The translations under genes were made by a program, and so were the position numbers. A stretch of 5,030 nucleotides of DNA from Elusimicrobiota bacterium. Its GTDB lineage: Bacteria > Elusimicrobiota > Elusimicrobia > UBA1565 > UBA9628. The notes under the pieces are model-generated. The model did not search any database and was not told the DNA's origin. It worked only from the letters and a program-made list of their open reading frames with translations. Shown piece after piece: positions 1-4,529 of the stretch; the stretch's first letter is position 1; each line of letters starts with the position of its first letter. The stretch is taken from assembly GCA_028717865.1 (NCBI GenBank), contig JAQUMZ010000229.1, forward strand, positions 1 through 5,030. Direction: 5' to 3'.

Positions 1-50
1 TCAAGTCGGGCCTAGTGTCGGCCATCAAGCTGAGCGACCGTCTGAGCTGA
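1..50 (+). CDS. C-terminal end of an unknown upstream CDS (partial)
   Basis: A reading frame open from the left edge runs through codons starting at position 3 and ends at TGA 48-50, giving the tail KSGLVSAIKLSDRLS. The stop is separated by one base from the GTG that starts the next gene, a spacing typical of translationally coupled operon partners. Only about 15 residues are visible, so the family cannot be told and the frame could be open by chance. If real, it belongs to the same island operon as the following gene. Confidence 0.35.
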   Translation, partial: KSGLVSAIKLSDRLS

Positions 51-51
51 A

Positions 52-888
52 GTGCCCTTCAGCATCCTCGGGTCGGTCAAGAGCCTGATCGAGAAGATTT
101 CTGCCAGGCTCCATGTCCAGATCAAGGATGTTGGACAGGTGCTCAACAATAACACCTTCCACATTCACATCGGTGGGACGCATAATCACTCGCAGAATGT
201 AATTAGCCTGCCACTGGAGCGTTTGTCGAAGGACGAGAAGGATGAGTTGCTGCAGATGCTCCCGCAGGCTCTGGGAGACATGGAAGTCCCCATCCTGAGC
301 GACGACCACGCGAAGCTGCTTCTCGAATTCAATTCCAAGCGTGATGACGGCAAGGACATCGTTGAGGCCCTCCGAGGTTGCATCGGCCACGCTGATATCA
401 CGGCCCTCCGTGCTGCCCTCTACATCCGGGCCATGCACCGCGCGCACAAGGACATCAGCAATCTGAAGGAGAGTGTGGTCATCTCTTATGGTGAGCGGGG
501 TAGGAAGATCTGCAACCTTTGCAGCGCTGGCTACTTCGAGACCATGATCGTGCCGCTGCTGCGCGAGATGCGGGTCTCGCCGGAGTTCCAGGTGTCGGAG
601 TTCAAGCGGCGTTATGACCTCATCGTCGAAGAGGAAGCCTTCTCTCTTTTCGTGCATGGGGGCATGAGCGCGGCGTCTCTGGGACGCGACATCGTGGCCA
701 AGCTTGAACGGAACAAGTCTTACGGCAAGCACTACGTCAATATCCACGCCATCGGCTCAACGAATATCGACACCGTGAAATCCGCCGCCCGCGAAGTGCT
801 TAATGGCCATCCCGATATTGAGAAGGTCGAGGATGCACGCTCGGGCAACTCGCTCTTCGTCAAGCTTGCAAAGACACTCCCTTCCTAA
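52..888 (+). CDS. Unrecognised 278-residue island cargo protein
   Basis: I do not recognise this family. The frame is closed upstream by TGA 43-45, and GTG 52 is the first usable start (the next Met codon is near residue 69). The Shine-Dalgarno is weak, so coupling to the upstream gene is likely. Visible layout: an amphipathic N-terminus (about 1-30); a short, probably beta-rich Asn/His patch, NNNTFHIHIGGTHNH (residues 32-46), with His at 37, 39, 44 and 46; a charged, mostly helical middle (55-135); a CxxC pair at Cys154 and Cys157; and an alpha/beta-like C-terminus (about 220-278). No signal peptide or membrane segment is evident, so it is probably cytoplasmic. Its early part is clearly less GC-rich than the core genes (about 48% by hand count over 121-240). 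It converges on the integrase with 13 bases between the stops, which supports a role as mobile-element cargo. The His patch and CxxC could bind metal, but this is inference. Confidence 0.7.
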   Translation: MPFSILGSVKSLIEKISARLHVQIKDVGQVLNNNTFHIHIGGTHNHSQNVISLPLERLSKDEKDELLQMLPQALGDMEVPILSDDHAKLLLEFNSKRDDGKDIVEALRGCIGHADITALRAALYIRAMHRAHKDISNLKESVVISYGERGRKICNLCSAGYFETMIVPLLREMRVSPEFQVSEFKRRYDLIVEEEAFSLFVHGGMSAASLGRDIVAKLERNKSYGKHYVNIHAIGSTNIDTVKSAAREVLNGHPDIEKVEDARSGNSLFVKLAKTLPS

Positions 889-901
889 TCGGCTCCGAGT
901 T

Positions 902-1861
902 CTATTTGAGTCGTACCCTGCGCCGCTCCCCCGGCGGCGCTCCCATGCGGTCAAGCGGGCTCGCTTGCCGATGCCGGGTTACTGCGTCGGTGTCGGCGAC
1001 TTGCGCGTAGATGCGCGTCATTTCCAGCGTCGAATGGCCTAGGATTTTCTGCAAGGTCAGCACGTCGCCACCGTTGCGTAGATACTGCACGGCGAAGAAA
1101 TGCCGGAAGGTGTGCATGGAGCAGCGCACGTCTTGAAGCCCGGCCGCCACGCCATAGCCCCGTAGCCGATCCTCAAACGTCCGCTTGGCCATCTTCAAGC
1201 CGAACCGATTGCACCATAGCGCGTCGACGCCTTGAAGGTCTCCGCGAACCCTGAGCCAGTCCATGAGCGCCCGGCTCGCCGTCTGGCCGAAGGGGACCAC
1301 TCGCTCCTTGCGTCCCTTGCCCAATACGGTCAGGACTCCTTGCCCGAAGTCCAAATCCGGCAACCGCAGCCCCATCGCTTCGGAAGCGCGCAGCCCGGTA
1401 TCAGCCAGCAAGACACAGATGGTAAAGTCCCGAAGGCCGAAGGGCGTCCGCGTCTGGATCGCCCCGAGCAGGAGCCTGACCTGTTCCTCCGTGAACGCCT
1501 TGATAAGCCGCTTCTCCCGCTTGGGCCGCTCGACGCGGGACATGGGATTGACCAGGATAAGCCCGTCGCGTTCGAGAAAACGCCAGAAGGCCCGCAGGAT
1601 TCGGAACACGCAATCAATCGTCGAATCCTTGCGGCCCCGCTCGCGCATGAATTGCAGATAGCCCCGCAACAGGTCCGCCGTCACGTCGCAGGGACTAGCG
1701 CCTTGGCTCGCCGTCCAGCGTTGCCAGCAGTTGAGATTGACGGCGTAGAGCTTCTGCGTCGCGGGCGTCAGGTTCTGGCTGCGGCAGCGCAGCGAAAAGA
1801 GCCGGAGCGCCCGGTCCCACGTCAAGTCTTGCGGCTTGATCGACTGTATCGCGATGCCCAT
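902..1861 (-). CDS. Tyrosine recombinase / integrase (XerC/D-like fold), complete
   Basis: This 319-residue enzyme is a site-specific recombinase that cuts and rejoins DNA through a phosphotyrosine intermediate. The N-terminal SAM-like core-binding domain spans about residues 14-110 and the catalytic domain about 120-300. All expected active-site residues are visible: Arg158 (TGLRASE), Lys182 (GKGRKERVVPF), His250 and Arg253 (HTFRH), His276 (LGHSTLEMT) and nucleophile Tyr285. It is therefore probably active. The start is the first in-frame ATG after an in-frame stop near the tRNA and is preceded by the G-rich stretch GGGGGGAAGC. Placement next to the 3' end of tRNA-Phe, on the same strand, favours an island integrase over the housekeeping dimer-resolving XerC or XerD. 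The C-terminal tail is Arg-rich and overlaps a GC-rich inverted repeat. The gene ends with TAG at 904-902. Confidence 0.92.
   Translation of the reverse strand: MGIAIQSIKPQDLTWDRALRLFSLRCRSQNLTPATQKLYAVNLNCWQRWTASQGASPCDVTADLLRGYLQFMRERGRKDSTIDCVFRILRAFWRFLERDGLILVNPMSRVERPKREKRLIKAFTEEQVRLLLGAIQTRTPFGLRDFTICVLLADTGLRASEAMGLRLPDLDFGQGVLTVLGKGRKERVVPFGQTASRALMDWLRVRGDLQGVDALWCNRFGLKMAKRTFEDRLRGYGVAAGLQDVRCSMHTFRHFFAVQYLRNGGDVLTLQKILGHSTLEMTRIYAQVADTDAVTRHRQASPLDRMGAPPGERRRVRLK
920..940. repeat. Perfect 7-bp inverted repeat at the convergent gene ends
   Basis: GCGCCGC (920-926) is mirrored by GCGGCGC (934-940) around a 7-base loop. It lies inside the 3' end of the integrase gene and just past the end of the convergent cargo gene, where a bidirectional terminator would sit. 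No T-tract follows on either strand, so an intrinsic terminator is not supported; it may be a stabilising 3' hairpin or a by-product of Arg/Pro-rich coding. Confidence 0.4.
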
Positions 1862-1880
1862 GCTTCCCCCCAGTGGAAGC
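1862..1880 (-). promoter_or_regulatory. Hairpin pairing with the integrase ribosome-binding region
   Basis: Read on the minus strand, GCTTCC (1880-1875), a 7-base loop ACTGGGG (1874-1868), and GGAAGC (1867-1862) form a perfect 6-bp stem ending immediately before the integrase ATG. The purine-rich GGGGGGAA stretch that must serve as Shine-Dalgarno lies in the loop and 3' arm. In RNA the CUUCC arm would act as an anti-Shine-Dalgarno and mask it. The pairing is seen directly; regulation by it is inferred. Confidence 0.5.
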
Positions 1881-1897
1881 CGAATAGAGCGTGGTCG

Positions 1898-1915
1898 GAC
1901 CCCATTTTGGGGGTC
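1898..1915. repeat. Inverted repeat in the integrase leader
   Basis: GACCCC (1898-1903) and GGGGTC (1910-1915) form a perfect 6-bp palindrome around ATTTTG. It lies between the tRNA 3' end and the integrase start, where excisionase, arm-type integrase or repressor sites often occur in such elements. There is no T-run after the stem on the minus strand, so a terminator is unlikely. It could be an operator or an mRNA hairpin; the sequence does not decide. Confidence 0.4.
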
Positions 1916-1980
1916 TTCCCAGTTGCTCCGGGATTGCGCGACTTTCAGGCGGGAAACGGATTCTCAGACGAAAAGAAAAT

Positions 1981-2000
1981 TGGCCAGGGACAGGATCGAA
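1981..2000. other. Probable attachment site (tRNA-Phe 3' end)
   Basis: The T-loop, T-stem and acceptor 3' strand of tRNA-Phe face the integrase. Tyrosine integrases of islands commonly recombine within this part of a tRNA gene, restoring the tRNA with sequence from the element. The tRNA here is structurally intact, as expected. The exact core is unknown: only one junction is in view and no second copy of this segment occurs in bases 1-1980. Coordinates mark the likely zone. Confidence 0.45.
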
Positions 2001-2052
2001 CTGTCGACACCCGGTTTTTCAGACCGGTGCTCTACCACTGAGCTACCTGGCC
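1981..2052 (-). tRNA. tRNA-Phe (anticodon GAA)
   Basis: The minus strand folds into a full cloverleaf. The acceptor stem GGCCAGG (2052-2046) pairs with CCTGGCC (1988-1982), with discriminator A at 1981. The D-stem is GCTC/GAGC (2043-2040 with 2032-2029). The anticodon stem CCGGT/ACCGG (2027-2023 with 2015-2011) encloses loop CTGAAAA, giving anticodon GAA at 2020-2018. The variable loop is GTGTC. The T-stem GACAG/CTGTC encloses loop TTCGATC. CCA is not encoded (next bases are ATTTT), so the cell must add it enzymatically. A T-rich run, ATTTTCTTTTC, directly follows the 3' end and may help end transcription. The gene is transcribed towards the integrase and away from clpP, and it is the inferred island insertion site. 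Confidence 0.96.
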
Positions 2053-2061
2053 AACCGGGAG

Positions 2062-2076
2062 AAAATACCATATTTT
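2062..2076. promoter_or_regulatory. AT palindrome with a candidate tRNA-Phe -10 box
   Basis: AAAATA (2062-2067), CCA, TATTTT (2071-2076) is a perfect inverted repeat between the divergent tRNA-Phe and clpP genes. On the minus strand TATTTT (2067-2062) lies nine bases before the tRNA 5' end, the right distance for a -10 box with a very short leader, but no good -35 is seen for it. The right arm overlaps the TTGACG candidate on the plus strand. The call is tentative. Confidence 0.3.
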
Positions 2077-2102
2077 GACGGGGTCAGGCTTTCCCTTATT
2101 TC
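2075..2102 (+). promoter_or_regulatory. Candidate clpP promoter (weak)
   Basis: TTGACG (2075-2080) matches the -35 consensus at five of six bases and is followed after 16 bases by a poor -10, TATTTC (2097-2102). A second possibility closer to the gene is TTGTCA (2138-2143) with TTAAAT (2161-2166) at 17-base spacing. That one would start transcription about at the clpP ATG and give a leaderless message. No CIRCE element or convincing CtsR box is present in 2053-2172. Confidence 0.3.
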
Positions 2103-2172
2103 CTTGCCGATGGAAATTTGGGGAATGCTTGTCACCATTGTCATTGGCGCTTAATTAAGGTTAAATCAGTAT

Positions 2173-2778
2173 ATGTCTACATTGATACCCCAAGTGATCG
2201 AAAGGGCCACCCAAGGCTCCGTCATCGGCTACGACATCTATTCCCGCCTGCTCAAGGACCGCATCATATTCGTGGGCGGTTATGAGGGCGAGTTCACCAC
2301 CGATTCCGCCAACGTCCTGATCGCCCAACTGCTCTACCTGGAATCGGACGACAACACCAAGGACATCAACCTCTATATCAACTCCCCCGGCGGCATGGTC
2401 ACCGCGGGCCTGGCCGTCTACGACACGATGCAGTACATCAAGGCGCCGATCACCACCATCTGCATGGGCATGGCCATGTCCTTCGGCGCCGTCATCCTGG
2501 CGGCCGGCACCAAGGGCAAGCGCTTCGCCCTGCCGCAGGCGCGCGTCATGATCCACCAGCCCATGGTCGGGGGCATCTCCGGCCAGGCCACGGACATCGT
2601 CGTGGAGGCCAAGGAGATGGCCTACACGCGCGCGACCTTGGAGAAGATCATGGCCAAGCACACGGGCCAGCCGATCGAGCGCATCACCAAGGACATGGAG
2701 CGCAACTACTACATGTCGGCCGAGGAAGCCAAGGCTTACGGCATCGTCGACGTGGTCCTGCCCGGCTCCAAGACATAG
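2173..2778 (+). CDS. clpP: ATP-dependent Clp protease proteolytic subunit ClpP
   Basis: ClpP is the cytoplasmic serine peptidase that forms a barrel of two heptamers and degrades proteins fed in by AAA+ unfoldases (ClpX, ClpC or ClpA). At 201 residues it has the normal length. Family signatures are clear: YDIYSRLLKDRIIF near the N-terminus, the oxyanion-region YINSPGG (68-74), nucleophile Ser103 in GMAMSFGA, and His128 in RVMIHQP. The third triad position, which follows Glu-Arg and is Asp in E. coli ClpP (ERDRF), is Asn178 here (ERNYY; codon AAC at 2704-2706). There is also one extra residue after HQP (HQPMVGGISGQATD against HQPLGGYQGQATD in E. coli). ATG 2173 gives the usual N-terminus; the Shine-Dalgarno is weak (AAGG at 2157-2160, 12 bases away). 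No clpX or tig neighbour is in view. It is upstream of hrcA but has its own transcription context. Confidence 0.97.
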   Translation: MSTLIPQVIERATQGSVIGYDIYSRLLKDRIIFVGGYEGEFTTDSANVLIAQLLYLESDDNTKDINLYINSPGGMVTAGLAVYDTMQYIKAPITTICMGMAMSFGAVILAAGTKGKRFALPQARVMIHQPMVGGISGQATDIVVEAKEMAYTRATLEKIMAKHTGQPIERITKDMERNYYMSAEEAKAYGIVDVVLPGSKT

Positions 2779-2793
2779 GCTTTCCGGGAGCCC

Positions 2794-2819
2794 GGTCCCT
2801 CTTGACAGGAGGGGGGCCG
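2794..2819. repeat. GC-rich imperfect inverted repeat around the hrcA -35 box
   Basis: The segment CCCTC (2797-2801) can pair with GAGGG (2809-2813), and GG (2794-2795) with CC (2817-2818) if two G residues bulge. This leaves TTGACAG in the loop. A smaller CCGG/CCGG repeat lies just before it (2784-2795). The structure follows clpP and could stabilise or weakly terminate its mRNA, but no T-tract follows, so a true intrinsic terminator is not supported. Confidence 0.3.
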
Positions 2820-2831
2820 CATGTCTATAAT
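2802..2831 (+). promoter_or_regulatory. Consensus sigma-70 promoter of hrcA-grpE-dnaK
   Basis: Both hexamers are exact: TTGACA (2802-2807) and TATAAT (2826-2831), separated by 18 bases. The predicted start is near 2838, giving a leader of about 30 bases before hrcA. Such a strong vegetative promoter suits an operon controlled by repression, and the CIRCE operator overlaps the end of the -10 box and the start site. Confidence 0.92.
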
Positions 2832-2856
2832 AGCAGTCGAGGTCGTTGATTGCTAA
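2830..2856. promoter_or_regulatory. CIRCE operator (HrcA binding site)
   Basis: ATAGCAGTC (2830-2838), a 9-base spacer, and GATTGCTAA (2848-2856) match the CIRCE consensus TTAGCACTC-N9-GAGTGCTAA at 7 of 9 and 8 of 9 positions, with the exact 9-base spacing. The arms are complementary to each other at seven of nine positions. The left arm shares two bases with the -10 TATAAT and covers the probable transcription start, so HrcA binding would block RNA polymerase. It immediately precedes hrcA, giving the standard autoregulatory heat-shock loop. Confidence 0.9.
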
Positions 2857-2868
2857 TTTAGCTTAGCC

Positions 2869-3963
2869 ATGCGCCAACTTAAGCCCGAGGTGGTCGAATC
2901 GCGCAAGAAGGGCCTGCTGCAGTGGGTCGTTCACTATTACATCAAGAATTCCCGTCCGGTCTCCTCGGCCGTCATCGCGCAGGAGGCCGGGATGGGGTTG
3001 TCCCCGGCGACCATACGCAACGTCCTGCAGGAGCTCGAGGACGAGGGCTACCTGCACCAGCCTCATGCCTCGGCGGGCCGCGAGCCCACCGACAAGGGCT
3101 ACCGGTTTTTCGTCGAGCACATCATAGACGTCCAGCGGCTGGCCTCGGATGAGAAGGAGCGCCTCGAGAGCCAGTATCAGGACCGCGTCGAGGAGCTCGA
3201 CACCCTGCTTTCGGAGACCTCGAAGCTGCTTTCCAAGATATCCCACGGGGCCGGGCTGGTCCTCTCGCCCCAGATGCGGGACCAGAAGTTGCGGCGCCTG
3301 GAGCTCATTCCTTTATCCGGCAAGAGCGTGCTGGCCATCCTGGTCACCGAGACGGGGCTGGTACGGCATTGGCCCATCCGCCTGAATTTCGCCCCTTCGG
3401 CGCGGCAGATCAACGCCCTGAACCGCTTCCTGGGCGACCAGGCGCGCGGCTGCAGCATCAAGGACGCCCAGAGCGTGGTCCTGGCCCAGCTGCAGAGCAT
3501 GGAACGCGAATTCCGCGAGCTGACCGCGCTGGCCGATGAGCTGCTCCAGGAAGTGGGCCGGGTGGTGGCGCCCGAGTCCCTCTACGTCGAGGGCGCGGAT
3601 AACATCCTTTCCTTCGCCGGGGACATCGGCGACCTCTCCACCGTACAGGCCCTGATGCGGGTCTTCAACGAGAAGCGCCGGTTGGCCGGCCTGCTCGAGC
3701 ACGAGCTCGACGCCACCAGGCGGCGGGGGGCCGTGGGGTCCACGGCGCACGTGGCCATCGGCGTCGAGAGCGGTTTGCCGGAGTTCCGGGACTTGTCCCT
3801 GGTTACCAACACCTACCGCTACCACGACCGGGTGGTCGGCGTGCTGGGCGTGCTGGGCTCCAAGCGCATGGAATACTCGCGCATGATGAGCCTGGTCAAT
3901 TACATGGGCGAGCTGGTCTCGCGCCAGCTCGCGACGTGGGAGGAGGAGGAGGGCCAGCCATGA
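2869..3963 (+). CDS. hrcA: Heat-inducible transcription repressor HrcA
   Basis: HrcA binds CIRCE as a dimer and represses chaperone operons; the family is kept active by chaperonin GroEL and is titrated off on heat shock. The 364-residue product is slightly longer than the usual 340-350. The N-terminal winged helix-turn-helix occupies about 1-75, with PVSSAVIAQEAGMGLS (30-45) and recognition helix PATIRNVLQELEDEGYL (46-62). It is followed by the family motif PHASAGREPTDKGYR (65-79). A charged helical linker (about 92-125) leads into the GAF-like and dimerisation domains. The C-terminal family block is present (DLSLVTNTYRYHDRVVGVLG, then GSKRMEYSR at 330-338). ATG 2869 is chosen for its position after the promoter and operator; no clear Shine-Dalgarno precedes it. 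The end encodes an acidic WEEEEGQP tail whose codons form the grpE ribosome-binding site. Its stop overlaps the grpE start. Confidence 0.96.
   Translation: MRQLKPEVVESRKKGLLQWVVHYYIKNSRPVSSAVIAQEAGMGLSPATIRNVLQELEDEGYLHQPHASAGREPTDKGYRFFVEHIIDVQRLASDEKERLESQYQDRVEELDTLLSETSKLLSKISHGAGLVLSPQMRDQKLRRLELIPLSGKSVLAILVTETGLVRHWPIRLNFAPSARQINALNRFLGDQARGCSIKDAQSVVLAQLQSMEREFRELTALADELLQEVGRVVAPESLYVEGADNILSFAGDIGDLSTVQALMRVFNEKRRLAGLLEHELDATRRRGAVGSTAHVAIGVESGLPEFRDLSLVTNTYRYHDRVVGVLGVLGSKRMEYSRMMSLVNYMGELVSRQLATWEEEEGQP
3938..3953 (+). promoter_or_regulatory. Tandem-GGA ribosome-binding site deciding the grpE start
   Basis: GGGAGGAGGAGGAGGG contains several overlapping Shine-Dalgarno matches, the last GGAGG ending seven bases before ATG 3960. 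It also encodes the Glu run at the HrcA C-terminus. This makes ATG 3960 the grpE start rather than the in-frame GTG at 3936, which would put this stretch inside the protein. Confidence 0.85.
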
Positions 3964-4529
3964 GCAAACCGGCCAAAAACGGCTCCGCCAAGCCCGAGGC
4001 GGGGGCGCCCTGCGCGCCCGAGCCGGCGCCGTCCGCCCCGATCCCGGCCTCCGTTGCGGCCCCGGATTACCTGGACCAGCTGATGCGCCTGAAGGCCGAG
4101 TTCGAGAATTACCGCAAGCGCGTGGACCGGGAGCGGCCCGAGTATATCCGCCTGGGGCGCGGCGAGGTGCTGGGCAAGCTGCTGCCGCTCTACGACGTTT
4201 TGCGCAAGGTCCACCAGGATGTCCAGGCCTCCCACAACGACACCCCATTGGCCAAGGGAATGGAAGGGATTTTCAAGGAGTTCGAGAAGCTGTTCCGGGA
4301 GGAGGGCGTGACGCCGATGGAGCCGCTGGGCAAGCCCTTCGACGCCCTCAAGCACGAGGCGTTCGGGACGGCCGACCGGGACGATTGCGCCGAGGGGACC
4401 GTGGTGGACGTGCTGCAAAACGGATTTCTGCTGCAAAACCGGGTCCTGCGCACCGCCAAGGTGCGCATCGCCCGCAGACCTAAAAAGGAAGATGGGCCCG
4501 CGGAGCCGGGTCCGGAGGTGAAAAAATGA
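3960..4529 (+). CDS. grpE: Nucleotide exchange factor GrpE
   Basis: GrpE is the cytoplasmic dimeric cofactor that opens the DnaK nucleotide pocket and releases ADP, driving the Hsp70 folding cycle. The 189-residue protein has a disordered Ala/Pro-rich N-terminus (about 1-35), then the long coiled-coil helix with signature LMRLKAEFENYRKRVDRER (41-59), a four-helix-type segment around LGKLLPLYDVLRKVHQDV (71-88), and the C-terminal beta domain. That domain carries GKPFDALKHEAF (124-135) and VVDVLQNGFLLQNRVLRTAKVRI (148-170), which contacts DnaK. The last 20 residues are charged and probably flexible. It starts in an ATGA overlap with hrcA and ends in another with dnaK, so translation of all three is probably coupled, and expression follows the CIRCE-controlled promoter. 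Confidence 0.95.
   Translation: MSKPAKNGSAKPEAGAPCAPEPAPSAPIPASVAAPDYLDQLMRLKAEFENYRKRVDRERPEYIRLGRGEVLGKLLPLYDVLRKVHQDVQASHNDTPLAKGMEGIFKEFEKLFREEGVTPMEPLGKPFDALKHEAFGTADRDDCAEGTVVDVLQNGFLLQNRVLRTAKVRIARRPKKEDGPAEPGPEVKK
4514..4521 (+). promoter_or_regulatory. dnaK ribosome-binding site
   Basis: GGAGGTGA is an exact anti-16S match lying four A bases before ATG 4526, inside the last codons of grpE. It is the strongest single Shine-Dalgarno of the operon and fits the need for more DnaK than HrcA or GrpE. Confidence 0.85.

Larger units (their letters stand above)
1..2000. mobile_element. Integrase-bearing end of a tRNA-Phe-integrated genomic island (partial)
   Basis: A complete tyrosine recombinase starts 119 bases from the 3' end of tRNA-Phe, the classic arrangement of islands, prophages and integrative elements that use a tRNA 3' end as attachment site. 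Everything left of about 1981 (recombinase, unknown gene, partial gene) would be element DNA, and everything right of the tRNA is chaperone and protease core. Composition supports this: the cargo gene is less GC-rich than clpP-dnaK. The far boundary, which should carry a copy of the tRNA 3' end, is not in the window, so element size and type are unknown. The right border is approximate because the crossover core cannot be set from one end. Confidence 0.6.

Noticed and set aside
427..447. HEPN-type Rx4-6H motif (RAMHRAH, residues 126-132) in the cargo protein
   Set aside because: The pattern is loose and occurs often by chance; no other HEPN feature could be recognised.
25..747. Long minus-strand open frame opposite the cargo gene
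   Set aside because: The plus-strand frame 52-888 is longer and has coherent protein-like composition and operon spacing; the reverse frame is a typical mirror of GC-rich coding DNA.
1232..2041. 269-codon plus-strand open frame over the integrase and tRNA
   Set aside because: It runs antisense to an integrase with all catalytic residues and through a tRNA gene; its composition is Arg/Pro/Gln-rich as in shadow frames.
2062..2090. CtsR-like box upstream of clpP (GTCAAA on the minus strand, and TGAC-GGG-GTCA)
   Set aside because: Only one half resembles GGTCAAA and the second heptad does not match, so a CtsR operator is not supported.
3936..3959. GTG 3936 as the grpE start, adding eight residues
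   Set aside because: It would place the strong tandem-GGA ribosome-binding site inside the coding region; ATG 3960 has ideal spacing and the ATGA overlap seen again at dnaK.
3313..4248. 311-codon minus-strand open frame across hrcA and grpE
   Set aside because: It is antisense to two clear genes, with low-complexity Arg/Pro/Gly composition and no recognisable motif.
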